Of a stretch of DNA of 64,000 bases, positions 39,929 to 52,440 are shown piece after piece. The notes under the pieces are model-generated. The model saw only the letters and a list, made by a program, of their open reading frames with translations. It had not been told where the DNA came from and ran no database searches. Both the position numbers and the translations under genes were made by a program. This DNA comes from Owenia fusiformis. Lineage: Eukaryota > Annelida > Polychaeta > Sabellida > Oweniidae. The stretch's first letter is position 1, and each line of letters starts with the position of its first letter. Where the stretch lies: the NCBI GenBank assembly GCA_903813345.2, contig CAIIXF020000011.1, positions 20,753,754 to 20,817,753 on the forward strand. Direction: 5' to 3'.

Positions 39929-40725
39929 AAGGATCTTGTACACCATGCCATTATGATCTCCCCATGAACAAAAATAAATTTATCTGATTTTTCAAAATAA
40001 ATATACTGCTTTTATTATTACATATATATGTACACTAGTATCTTGTTGACCTATATTCAGCACTGTATTGATGAATGGGCCACTTTTTAGGGCAATATTC
40101 AATCATAAAGTGTACAGGGGTAGAGATGCCAAACCAGGAAGTCTTTTTGTGTCTGTCAAAATCCATTTGCATCCTACACATCCCTACATCTTATCAAAAT
40201 ATGTTATTAATTAATGAATCATAACAGTATAATCTTTGGATTTACAAAGTTGTATGGGATTTCATAAGTGTAAAAGTTGCTTTTGAAGCATTTTTCTATA
40301 GCCATTTTGTAGGAAAAAATGATGAAAAAAATGAATAATCTTTTAATTTGAAGTATGACCTGAATCGATTGCAAACTTTATATTTGCACATCTGATCTGA
40401 AATACCATTTGTGTCATATTGTGAAATTATTTAATTTGCAATCGATCCAGGTCATAGTGTATTTTAGGTATTTTTGTGAAAATCAATAGAAACCAATGGC
40501 CTCCATTGGAATCTGAGGGTATCCACATGTTAAGTCAATAGAACACATCCAATGTCAAGTCAATACACCCTTGCTGAACTTAATGACCCCAACCTCAGCC
40601 CATGTGGGGCCAAACGCTTAAATATTTTCCAAAGTATTATGTAACATTGTATTCTTTATATTACACCTAAAAATGATTCATTTTGTTCATGGGGAGATCA
40701 TAATGGCAGGTGTACAAGATCCTTT
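39929..40725. mobile_element. 0.8-kb element with ~45-bp TIRs
   Basis: AAAGGATCTTGTACACC and GCCATTATGATCTCCCCATG are inverted at 40677-40725. The interior 40000-40340 is the sister of 11340-11650, and a further inner inverted pair (TGACCTG(A/G)ATCGATTGCAA) lies at 40365-40387 and 40434-40458. No reading frame. Confidence 0.85.
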
Positions 40726-41027
40726 CTATTCACATAACCACCTAGAATGACCGTTTTAAGGCCCCCTCACAGATCGTAAGAATCCACCAATCGCAGTCTA
40801 GGGATTTTGAGAGGGCCACATAAAATACTGGATTTCATTGATACCATACGCAGCCACTTGTCCTACTCAGGACTAAACATTGTAAATAGCTTTCTTCTGT
40901 GTATATTCAATATATTGAAATGTGAAATGCTTATCATGTACATATCATAAGCACGTGTTGACAGATAATGTTGGCAGAACACATAGGCATACGTCTTGTT
41001 AATACATATTAAGCAAAGTGACATAAA

Positions 41028-44000
41028 ATGGCCACAATAGTATTTATCGTTTGGACGGTGATTTTGGGAGGAATTGGACTTTTGTTGATTCAAGTCTTCG
41101 GCTGGTTATACAAGTTACAGAAACGGATAGCTTTCTTTGAAACTTTCCCAGGTCCAAAACTGCACTGGATATACGGAAATTTACACCAGGTATGTATTGT
41201 GCAAAATTCCTACTTTTTTCTTGGCGTTCCCAATGCATGTCGTTGATACATCTTTTAAACAAGCTCGTCTCGTAAGATATTTGGATTATACTGTATAATG
41301 ATCCCGTTGATACCAACGTGAAATTGCAAATCTCCCGTTCTAAACACGAAACTCAAGCTGATCAGGTATCCGAAGTAGACTAATTAGCGCTTGTTTTGCA
41401 TGCGTACTATAAACAGCAGGGTGACGCAAAAATGAAACCCACCTTATATTATGCTGCATAACTTGTTTGTCCATTATTATATAGACTTGTCCTTTGGCAC
41501 AACTATGAACTTATCCGCGGTAATGAGCTCGTTGACATTACCACGGAATATAACTGATCATTTCAGTAAAAATGGTGACCTTACCCTGCGGAAATGGAGA
41601 TAATGTTCCACAGCTATATTTCTTAGAGCGATACAACAGCGCAGTGTCTCTAGGGAATTGATTTTACTTTCTACAGGTAACAATACTATACCTGTGAATA
41701 GAGTGGTTCTAAAGCCTTAGCGAAATAACCTCCTTTGTTTACATTTGCCAAAACATAAAGAAATTAGAAAAGTCATACCTTTTTAAAAACTCGATAATCG
41801 GAACCGATTTCACTTGTCAGTGACGGGTATTTTAGTTGTACACGAACTGTACATGTCCATGTGTCAGTAGCGTTTGCAATATCTCCAAATTAAATATTTC
41901 CCCAGTTGAACAAATTGAATCCAAGACTACGTTTTACCACGGAATGGATCATACAAAAGAGTATTGAACTAAGATGAACCATTCCGTGGTTATACGTTGA
42001 ATGTCTTCAACTGGTGAAATATATCATTTGAAGGTATTACAAACGACACTGGCATGCTCAGTTCGTGGTCATAGCCACTATAACTGTATATATGTTACAT
42101 TGATTTTTCTTTTCTTTTTTTACATTGATTTTAATTTTTTTTAAAACTGATAACCCGTAACTGATAAGTGAAATCGGTTCCAATTATCGAGGTTTTAAAA
42201 AGTTATGACAACTTTTCTAATTTTTTTACGGTTTGGCGAATGTAAACAAAGGAGGTTACTTCGCTAAGGCTTATGTAAATGGGCTAGGTATAGATTTGTT
42301 TCCTGGAAAGTAAAATAAATTCCCTAGAGACTGGGCGCTGTTGTCAACTGAAACGTCTTGTGGAGTTGCGAAATGGATAGTAGTTTGAATGTGCGAAAAA
42401 CACAAGTCAGAATTTTTTCAGACAAAACAGTGAAACAATATGTGGGATGGTGTCATTTTTGTGTCACGCGGTACGTTACTGTATTGATTCATGGACTTTG
42501 CGTCCACGGTTACGTTGTGAAAAACATCGCAAGCTTAAAGTGTCCAGTATTAGACATACGTACGTACAATCACAGAAAGACCATGGAAAAGTGCAACAAC
42601 TTGTATATTATAAGTGGCTTTTCAGATCGCACACGCGGAGAATCTTAATTTTCAAACATTGTTTGTCCAACCACTTGACAATTTTGAAGACCATCTCTGG
42701 TAGAGATTGACCTGAAACAAAACATTTAGCATCCGGTTAGACGGTATATGGTTAAATTTGAGCTCACAATCAACTCTTCCCTGCATCTCTTTTGTTTTTG
42801 TAAACCATCTATTATCCGAACATATCGATGAAATGTTTTAAGCCCAACGTCCGCAGGGGGATTATTTCAATAGTTCTTGTTTGCAAGTTTTTAGTGAGCT
42901 ATTAGTATAGTGCCCCATTGACCCATAGATAAATGACTTTTTGTCGTAAAATCAACGATTATACCTTATTTCAAAATATACATCTATAACTTATTTAATT
43001 AACAAATAACAGTTTCAATATTAATACTGATAACACTAACAAAGGAATTGATTTGAAAAATACAATGCAAGCATTTGAATACCATTCAATGTCATTTTAG
43101 CATCCTGGCGCAAACCAGAAAGGGCTTGATTGGAGAATTAAGCACCAACGGGAATATGGAAATGTTTACCGCTTGTATTACTCAATACTAAGACCAGTCC
43201 TCAGCTTAGATGGACCGGAGGTTGTTAAAGCAGCGATCAAAAGTGGGGCAAAAAAAGTTTTGTTTGGACCCAGCTATAGGTACTTCTATCCATGGTTAGG
43301 TACGTATGATTTTTCAAATTGACGGTTCATTTCAACAAATTAAATAATTCGGTTTTTAGCGATACGTATTACGCGATAGTTTCATTTAGTTTTCTACACC
43401 GTCGAAACTCAATTTTATTTCGGGAAAAACGCCGATTTGTATAAATTGAAGGTGAGGTAAATAACCATTATTCACATTTGAAAGCCCCGTCACATGAAAT
43501 ATAGCCTAATACACGACACGTTTTTTCGAGCAGGAGATGGTCTATTGGTAAGCGAGGGTGCTAAATGGTTCCGTAATAGACGCCTCTTAACACCTGCTTT
43601 TCATTTTGACATCTTGAAACCTTACACCAACGTGTATAACACGGCAGCAGAAAAATTAGGGGTAAGCTTCCCGAGGTCCTAATACAAGACTAGTTAGGTC
43701 AACCGATTTCAATATTTTTCCATGTGATCACATGATCTTCGAACTCCATTACAAATGCAAATGCTAATACTAGAATAGTACTCCTACCAGTCATATTTGT
43801 AATATCTAAAACATGATTACCCGCATTATTGATCACAAACACGTAACGGTGATGACGCCTTCTTGCCCAATGGTAAATCTTACCACACACCCTTGGTCTT
43901 CACATTTCTTGATTCTCTCTCATAAGGGTGTTGCCAGAAGCAAAAACGTCAGGTGAGGCAAATTCCACCAGGGGACGTATGATTAAATGTGTATATTTGT

Positions 44001-47000
44001 GATTTTTGTTGAGGCGGTAACCCTGCCGGGTTTACTGATCATTGTTGTTTATTTCAGGCCAAATTTGACAGAGTGTGCGACAAAGGCGACAGTTTTGAAA
44101 TATTCAGTCCGGTCAGTCTCAGTACGTTAGACGTCATGTTAACATGTGCGTTTTCATACAACCAGAACATCCAAGAGACTGGGTATGTAAACGTACTTAT
44201 TTAGACAGTTGATTAAGATTATCATGAATTTTGAAAGACTTAACCTTATTTTAATATATGCATCAGATACAAGTCTGTCAAAGGACATAAATAAAGTACC
44301 TTTTGGATGATACATCTTTAACATTTGCATGAAAATAGTCTGTAAAAAGAATATAGTCTGTACCCTGGTTTTGGTGTCCAAAGTACTAGTTTCACTCTTA
44401 AAGGAATATTCCTTGCCAGACCCTTTCTCTCTTGATATGGTAGCTATAATCATATATATAGTTTCCATATTTAGCAAAACATGGGAAAATGTTTTAATAT
44501 GGTCAATATTGATCATTTAAAAATCTAGTGCTTATTTCCAGTGAGCTGCCATCTTTTAAGATTTCTTGCAGGAAGTGATGTCATCAACTCTCAACTTCTA
44601 TAACCGTGTCCATAACAGTATAGGAAAGTAGCACAAAATCACTTCTAGACAAGTGATCATTACTTTCTGTGCAAAAATATTTTAAAGGCTTGTCAACTTA
44701 GAATAAAAGAAGAGATTTTCAGAAGGATTAAATAAGATACAAAGTTGAAAAAGAATATTTAGCTGGTTTTGTAATTCTTAATAGCTCCTCAACTAATGCT
44801 ATATGCAAAGTTGAGAGTCGATGACATCACTTCCTGTGTGAAATTTTAAAAGATGGTAGCTTACTGGAATTGAGCATCACATTTCTAAGTGATCAAATTT
44901 GACCATATCAAAACATTTTTGCGTGTTTTGCTAAACTTGGCAAGCATACACAGCGAAAAATGATACAATATCCTGCCTGGATATTTGCGAAATATTATAG
45001 TGATATGGAACGTATCCTTAAGAATCCGTGACAAATACTCTAAGTATCGCGATTTTGGAGATTCACGGATATTAGTGAGAGACGGAACACTGGTATCCTG
45101 AAATATCCATAGTTCTGGATACTACTGATATACATCACGTCTTTTCGCGTATTCTTAGGGGTATGACTAATATATGATTCGAATACTCACAAATATAGCT
45201 GAATATTCAACAATTTTCCGGGATATTTAGGGATACAGTTCGTAATATTTTTGGGATATTCACGAATACGGTCGGGATTGCAAGGAGATTTTCGTTCATA
45301 TTACCTAACAAACTTAACACGAAATGACGCATTTAAATACGTACAGTTTATTATCTCATCAATACAAATGAGATGTACGATAGGTGTAAGCATTAAAACA
45401 TCTGATCACAAGGATGTATAACAATGACCACATCGATGTACTTAGGCTGTTCTGCTACTTTTACATCTCCTACTTGACGTCCTTCTTCACTTAGGAACTG
45501 ATGTGGCTGCCATGCTGATCATTGTGTGTTCAATAATTTGAATTTAGACTTGAGGAAAATGCTCGATGTTTAAATCAGGGGCATTGATAACGTTGTAAGT
45601 TGTAACGATATTTCGTCTCAATTTATTGATAGCGCGCGGACGTCAGAGAGCAAACTTCCGGTTTGATTGCAATGTTTTAATGGCGACTAATATTTGTGTT
45701 TGTTACCTTATTTAAAAGCCATTTTCAGTGTCTACGAATATCGAAATGTAGTAAACAAAAGCTTCCTAGTAAAGTTCATAAGATTCTCTACAAGATGAAT
45801 TCACGTTTATATCTTGAAAGTACGACCGAAGCCAGATAAAATGAGAAAACTACGAAATGTACAAGCTAAAATTCGACAGATTCACGGTATTATTGAAACA
45901 AATCAGTTGTCATGAAGGAAATGTTGTTTCTACTTTAGTTGTTATAAACGTTAATATACCCTCCATGCTTAGAAGCAAACTTTTCTTCGAAGCGCAGCTT
46001 ATTGTCGATGAAATCGTTGATTGAATTTCCCAAACAAACACAAGTTGGAGTACCCAAAAATATCCTTTCGAGGATATTTCCGGATATTCGAAGTATCGGT
46101 GTCTATGTCTATGTCGATAATCTGCAAAAGGCTCATAAGCCCATATGAAGCAGATATATGATTTAACAGTAATAGAATTTGAAAAGAATATAACTTAAAA
46201 CCTTAACATTTAAGAATAGATATATTTTAGACAATATCCCAGGAACTTTATTTAATATTATCTTCCATGCTTAGAAGCAAACTTTTCTTCGAAGATCAGC
46301 TTATTGACGATGTAATCTTCGGTCATCATGAATTTCCTGTCTTACATATGTCTGAATTTCCCAAACACAAGTTTTTCGATGGCAGCCATTTTGAGCAGTT
46401 AAGATATCACGAGGAGAATGTTGTTTCACTGCAGAAATTCATACAAGATATTCCACATTCTATATGGCGAAACAAATGTTTCAATGACACTAAAATTGTT
46501 AATTGAACGTTATAATTTATGTACTAGCATAATTTCCAGGAATCAATATTCCGGATACTTAAAAAATTTTCTGGATACTAGGGTAGTCAACTATCCTGAA
46601 ATATCCTTAATTCGGATATGTTGAAAGTTGGAAACTTGGAGTATCCAAAAATATCCCTTTGAGGATATTTCCGGATGTTAGAAGTATCGGTATATTTTAG
46701 GTTATTCAAGGATACCTCAAATATCCGGGATTTGCGATACGTACGGAAACTATAGGATATTACACCATTTTTCGCTGTGATATATGTGGTTATAGCTACC
46801 ATATGAGGAGAGAGATGGTTTGGCAAGGAATATTCCTTTAAGTAAAGAAGAATTTTCAAAAATGTGCGGATTAACATCCTTGGTGTGTGTAACGAAAAGG
46901 TCATAAATCATTTCAAAGGCAAAAACAAAAATACTCAGATCGATAGTGTCCTCTTGTATTTCAGAGATGATCACCCATACGTGAAAGCAGTGAAGGGACT

Positions 47001-50000
47001 TGCCAGCCTTTTCGTTAACAGATTTTTGTAAGTGATAATGGTTATACTATTTAGTTGACCTTTTCTGTGAATTGACCCTGTCAAAGACCTAGTTTCTATA
47101 CATATTGTACTTTTACAAATCTGAACATTAATCATAATGGTATCAATATTGTATCTATTAAATTCACTTCGGAAAGATTTTAAAGTGCAATGATACCTAC
47201 TTAAAAATATCGTTTTTATATGTTATACTTCGACTTGCAGCAACCCAATTATGGACATAGACTGGATATACTATCGTACAGCAGATGGAAAACGATATCT
47301 TGAATTATCAGAGTTTACGCACAGTGTTTCTGAAAATGTAATTAAAGAGAGGAGGAAAAACCTGGTAAGGTCATTGATAATGACAATTCATTTTCTTTTT
47401 TTGGGCTCCCATTCGCACTAATAGCCCAGTGGGCGGTTTTGAATAAACATGTATGAATGTCGAGGAGTGAAGGCTTGGAATAATTATACGTTTTAATGCA
47501 ATCATCTTCTGTCTGATTAATAGAAGCAAAATCCTGATTCTGATAGAGGTCGACTAGATTTTGTGGATATTTTACTGTCGGCTAAAGATGAAACTGGAAA
47601 GGGACTTGACGATGTTGAAATTAGAGATGAAGTCGAGACATTTATGTTTGAAGGTAAGTTTTGACGTATGTGTTTTCTTATCTGTGATAGTTATTAAATG
47701 TTGTAAATGTAGTGATTGTTAAATCTTTTTTATACAACATTTAGACTATCAACACTCATTTGAGGAATTAATCTATTGAAGGCCACGACACAACTGCAAG
47801 TGCTATCTCATGGATACTTTACTCGCTAGCCCATTACCAAGAATGCTTAGCTAAAGTACAAGAAGAATTGGACGATGTGATTGGTCAAGACGTCAACCAA
47901 CCAATAAAATGGTAGGAAATACCACATAAAATGTTTTTCCTTGTGATATTCAAATCTTAAACATCTACTATATATTTTTCTCATTTCTGAAAAATAAAAG
48001 ATCGTGACACTTGGTCATTAGTTGACCATTTTCTCGAAAGAGTGGTACTCGTATAGGTCGATCATAATCCAGCTCCCCAATAAGGATTGCGGGTATAAAA
48101 TGCCATGCCTATAAAAGTATCTTATATCAATTTATTATCCCATCGAACGAAGTTTGGGGAATTGAAAACAGCTCCCTCCGTACGTACGTACTTCGTTCGT
48201 ATTCATAGTATGTGTGTCATCCTCTCCCCACGATATATTTTCTTGCTATGAGAGAGAATGAGAAATCACAAGATATATTAAAATTTGATACAAGACTGGT
48301 GTGGTGCATTTAAGGGAGGACCTGGCTAATCTGAATTACCTGACCTTGTGTATCAAAGAGGGGATGAGGTTACACAGTCCTGTACCATATATCGGGAGGG
48401 TAACGGATAAAGAGATTGTGCTTGAGGGAAGAAAAATTCCACCGGGAACGATTCTTGATATAAACTTATATCATGTCCATCACAATCCGGACGTTTGGGG
48501 AGAGGACCATATGGTATGTTTTTAATATTTTTGAGTCTTAGTAATGGGTTATGCTCAATAACTTCTAAAAATGTATTCTAGAATTGGGTACGGTTTATCC
48601 TTCCAAATTGTTCATTTTCCATCCAGTTTTCGTCATGTTTTGTAAAATTAACATATAATCATTCCAAATGAAATACAATTTGACAAAATACAAACGTGTG
48701 ATAACATAAATTCTAAATCATTTAAATACATTGAATATTTCCAGAAATTCAAACCAGAGAGATTCGACATCGATAATAGGGCAGACAAAGACAGCTATTC
48801 ATTTATACCTTTTAGCGCTGGACCACGGTACGTACGATGGTTATGTAAATTATTCTCTGAGATCTCGGGGAACAGGGTCTGTCCCTTGTTTCTCCTTATA
48901 TTTTTGAATAGAAATGGGCTTTATAAATGGGTTTCTTATTTTAAATATTGGTCACAAATCATTAAAAACGGCCACTTTGTCAACTTCAAGAAACGTAAAA
49001 CCTGATATTTCATACTCTCGATATAAAGCGTACCGTATACCTCATGGGAACTTGGATAATTTAAGTAACTTCAACTTACAGAAACTGCATCGGACAAAAC
49101 TTTGCAATGAACGAAATGAAAGTGGTGATAGGGAGAATAGTTCACAAGTAAGTGCACTACAATAAAATAATATAGAAACTACACATATTTTTACCAAAAA
49201 CCTTGCGTACATCTCGCCATTTGTATTCTAGTTATCGAAATAATTTTCAGAAAAGCGACCACGAACTTTTATCTTGAACTCGATGGCGATATTAGACTTA
49301 TATGATATTGCGAATTGATAATCAAGTCATCCCCTAGACGGTTACTTTCGAGACCATATATATTGAGTTTTCGTAAATAGTGGTAGAATACAAGTTTGAT
49401 GTCCAATCTCACAAGAAAAGAAAATATAATGATACATATACCAAATAAATATATAAATATAGTTTTCTTGCAATTCAAAATTCTGAATATGGGAGATTAT
49501 CCTACACTTAGTGTATTAAATGTATAATAACATTAAAAAATAAATTTGATATTTATTGGCAAAATGAATATCCGGAGGATATCGTAACGATATACTCCGG
49601 GCGGAGGATATCGTGACGATATACTCCGGAAAACCCGATATGCGGAGGATATTGTGACGATATGCTCCGCTTGTTGATTTCCCGCCAAATTGACTCTATT
49701 TGGCATAAAATTCATTTTGCAATGATATTATACATTTAGTACACTCCTTGTAAGTGTAGGATAATAAGAACATCCTATGATTTTTTTCAGAATATCATTT
49801 TAATCTACTCTGTGATATTGATATATGCACTCGTTCGCTTCGCTCTCTCGTGCAGATATCAATATCACCTCGTAGATAAAAATGATATTCCTCAAAATCA
49901 TAGGATATCCTATAAATATGCACTATTGTCTCATTTGTGTTTATTTCAGGTACAATATTTCCGTCGACGAAACGCATGTCATAGAAAAGGTTCCAGAACT

Positions 50001-50058
50001 TATTATGCGAGCTAAAGATGGCATTAAACTATTCGTCACCTCTAGGAAAAGGGTGTAG
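41028..50058 (+). CDS. Cytochrome P450, CYP4 family-like
   Basis: Twelve exons: 41028-41189, 43101-43299, 43534-43661, 44058-44182, 46965-47027, 47241-47364, 47524-47653, 47782-47911, 48315-48513, 48745-48827, 49082-49147, 49950-50058. Phases agree throughout, giving 505 aa, the usual CYP4 length. A TGA lies three codons upstream of the ATG in frame. Residues ~3-28 form an N-terminal membrane anchor, followed by [12 protein letters not shown]. Diagnostic CYP4 blocks are [27 protein letters not shown], the I-helix FEGHDTTAS (its Glu is the residue that binds heme covalently in many CYP4s), K-helix KEGMRLH, PERFD, and the heme loop FSAGPRNCIGQ with the Cys ligand. The family performs omega-hydroxylation of fatty acids and eicosanoids in the ER with P450 reductase. 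All key residues are present, so it should be functional. The closest vertebrate type appears to be CYP4F/4V, judged by motifs only. Confidence 0.93.
41417..42470. mobile_element. 1.05-kb fold-back element in the first P450 intron
   Basis: Outer arms: AGGGTGACGCAAAAATGAAA against the inverted GGTGTCATTTTTGTGTCACG. Inner arms of ~330 bp meet near 41960, sharing CTCTAGGGAATT, CCTTAGCGAA, ACCTCCTTTGTTTACATT and GAAC(C)GATTTCACTT. The whole is nearly a palindrome with virtually no loop. Confidence 0.8.
44398..46841. mobile_element. piggyBac-type MITE (TTAA ends), split by a nested element
   Basis: Left TTAAAGGAATATTCCTTGCC and right GGCAAGGAATATTCCTTTAA, each with TTAA at the edge. Arms of ~200 bp (44398-44605 against 44816-44948 plus 46780-46841) share TAGCTATAA, TTTAGCAAAACA, ATATGGTCAA and AGGAAGTGATGTCATC. 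Without the insert it is about 0.6 kb. It lies in the fourth P450 intron. Confidence 0.8.
44949..46779. mobile_element. CACTA-like element nested in the TTAA MITE
   Basis: Ends CACAGCGAAAAATG and its inverse, with ATA on both sides as a 3-bp target duplication. Subterminal GGATATTT/AAATATCC motifs recur many times at both ends, as in EnSpm/CACTA elements (family by inference). An internal segment is duplicated: 45967-46110 and 46267-46700, both starting CTTAGAAGCAAACTTTTCTT, the second with an extra ~280 bases. A 79-codon frame at 46267-46506 is unrecognised. Confidence 0.7.
49496..49765. repeat. Fold-back element with three CGGAGGATATCG units inside
   Basis: ATTATCCTACACTTAGTGTA at the left edge is inverted at 49720-49765. 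The interior (49568-49670) holds three near-palindromic units of GGAGGATATCGT-ACGATATACTCC. It lies in the last P450 intron. Confidence 0.8.
49772..49915. repeat. Snap-back hairpin, ~60-bp stem
   Basis: ATCCTATGATTTT, AATATCATTTT, ATCTAC and GTGATATTGATAT run in inverted order on both sides of a TCGTTCGCTTCGCTCTCTCG tip. It ends ~35 bases before the last P450 exon. Confidence 0.85.
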
Positions 50059-50213
50059 AATGACAAATGCTGAGCTTGCACATTTTCCATAAACGATATT
50101 GAAGCAAAACTATGATGTAAAATATCGTGACAGACATATAGATCACTAAGATCAATGTTAACCAGAAGCGTCAAATCATAATAATAATGTTTTGTAAATA
50201 TTTTTTATGGAAC

Positions 50214-50219
50214 AATAAA
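50214..50219 (+). promoter_or_regulatory. Polyadenylation signal of the P450 gene
   Basis: AATAAA about 155 bases after the stop codon, before the LINE begins. Confidence 0.55.
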
Positions 50220-50439
50220 CAATTAAAGGGCATCAATATCGCGAATTTGTATGTGTTTTGGAAGTGTGTTGTTAATAATTTATTACATTATAACTAATAT
50301 TCTTATTATTACTAATAATATGTGATGGATTTAGGCACTTTGTTAACTCACAATGTTTGGGCCAGTTTAGCAAACCACATACATAGTCCGCCCGGACGGA
50401 GTTGTTCAATGGTCACTTTTTCTTTAATAACTTTTTTGA

Positions 50440-51858
50440 TTATCAGTATTATCTCTGGTCCATCTTTGTGAATGACTTAGTTACGGAAATAAAAGGTCTT
50501 AATAATGGAATTTTGATTAACGATGAATATATTTCAACTCTGCTTTACGCTGACGACATCAACGGAACAGGATTTACAATTAATGTTAGATACAATGTAC
50601 GTATGGACAACGAAATGGCGTCTATCTGTAAATACAGAGAAAACCCAAGTAACACATTTCAGACGGGCTACACGGTCAAAAACTGATTTTAACTTTAAGT
50701 TTGGAAAGTCTAATTTAGTGATAACAAAATCGTATCGTTATCTCGGTCTTATTTTAAACGAGACACTGGACTACACCGAAACTGCAACAACATTAGCTGA
50801 ATCCAGCGGTCGTGCACTTGGTGGACTTATCAGCAAACATTTTTCCATAAATGGATTAAACTTCAGTACATATACTAAGATATACGACAGTGCAATTACC
50901 CCAATCATGGACTATGGATCAGGAGTTTGGGGATATAAGGAATTTAGCAAACCACAGCTAGTACAAAATCGAGCAATGCGAACATTTCTTGGCCTGGGCA
51001 AATACGCTCCCCTTCCAGCAATTTACGATGATATGGGATGGATACCGCCTAACACAAGGCACCGATTAGAGATGGTGAGACTCTTTATAAGACTGAGCAA
51101 AATGCCTAGAGATAGGCTAAGTAGAAGAATTTTCGACTTTGATTATGAAAATGCTATCTTGGGACACAAATGTTGGTGCAAGGATGTCAGAGAAATATTT
51201 ATATCTGCTAATTTGCTAAGAGAATATGAAACAAGACACTTTGGAGATAGTTCACTCATCCTCGATTCTGTTAAAACAGCGGAACTACAACGATACATCG
51301 AAAAATGGAAATCTTAAGATCTCCAATATGCCAAAACTAAGGACTTATAGGACATTTAAAACATCATTTGGAGCAGAAGATTATGTCAAAAACTGTTTGC
51401 CAAGAACATTCAGATCATTGCTTGCAAAAGCAAGATCAGGCGCACTACCATTAATGCTGGAGACTGGAAGATATAGATCCACCCCAGTTGACCAGAGACT
51501 TTGCTTACATTGTAAGAATGATAATATATCCATTATTGAGGACGAGTTCCACTTTTTACTAGTATGCCCATCATATAACAACTTACGAGATGACTTATTT
51601 TTGTCTGTTAAACGTATTTTACAAAAACAAGAACTTATTATTGATGATGAACTTTTGAAAGATTTATTGCATGATTTTAGATTAGTGCGCCATACTGGAA
51701 AATTCCTGAATGCTGCTCTTATCAAAAGAGCAAGCTTTGTTTAATTATCTTATAATATTGTTTTCAAATATATTGTACAATGTGCCCCATAAGCCTAAAA
51801 TATGCTGGGTATCTATACGAGGCACTTAAATAAATAAATATACATACATACATACATA
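50440..51858 (+). mobile_element. 5'-truncated LINE (non-LTR retrotransposon), 3' part of ORF2
   Basis: The reading starts inside the reverse transcriptase with FVNDLVTEI and the catalytic LLYADD block (~50466-50560), then KWRLSVNTEKTQV, SYRYLGLIL and MDYGSGVWG. A C-terminal C-x2-C...H-x4-C knuckle follows (LCLHC, FHFLLVCP, ~51500-51570), and the ORF ends at 51744. The reading frame shifts near 50560 and again near 51310, so the copy is dead. It ends in an AAATAAATAAA/TACATACATACA simple tail (51829-51858), typical of LINE 3' ends. No LTR, integrase or RNase H is seen. The clade is not assigned. It lies 0.4 kb past the P450 stop in the same orientation. Confidence 0.85.
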
Positions 51859-52440
51859 TCAAAATCTGATTACATGCTTGAACATTAGAGTAAAATTCTG
51901 ACATAGAAAAAAACCACATTAAGGATCATCTCTTAATTTATTGATATAATAGGCATTCATAGTATGAGTAACGCAAACACATAATTCACCATTTTGTCTC
52001 ATATTTGTTCAAAAATGGCAGCATGTTTTGTGAATTTGAATGCTCATTTGAAAATTATTATTTACGAAATGTCCTAGGCTTACGAAGTCATATTAACTGC
52101 TACTTTGGTATGAGGTAATGACTGCATTTTAAAAACCTTGTTTTCATTTTACTTTCATGTACAATACCGCTACATGTACTTAAAAAGGTTTGTAAATTGT
52201 ATGTACAGTATATTGGGTGGGGTTGCAGGATTTAAAGGTTTTGGTCATTCCATTGTTACCCGCAGTGGATTAGCAACCCTAGTTCGTTTAACCCGTGCAA
52301 CTATGGGGTCATACTGCCGCAGTCCCAGTCCCATTCCTCTTAGCCCATCCTTGGCATGTATGTGAATTGTTCTTCAGCTTTTCAATGGCCTCTGATATGG
52401 CTGTTTGAAGCTCTTGAAAAGACTGAGGACCTACCCAGCT
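51859..52440. other. Spacer between LINE and satellite
   Basis: No gene supported. A 61-codon minus-strand frame (52309-52494) with a helical-looking QELQTAISEAIEKL stretch is unrecognised. Confidence 0.3.

Noticed and set aside
42358-42710. Two overlapping frames of 87-96 codons in the first P450 intron
   Set aside because: Both overlap the fold-back element's right edge; no family recognised and no splice support.
50440-51858. Reverse transcriptase as part of an LTR element or retrovirus
   Set aside because: No LTRs, integrase, protease or RNase H; the CCHC-type C-terminus and the simple-sequence 3' tail fit a LINE.
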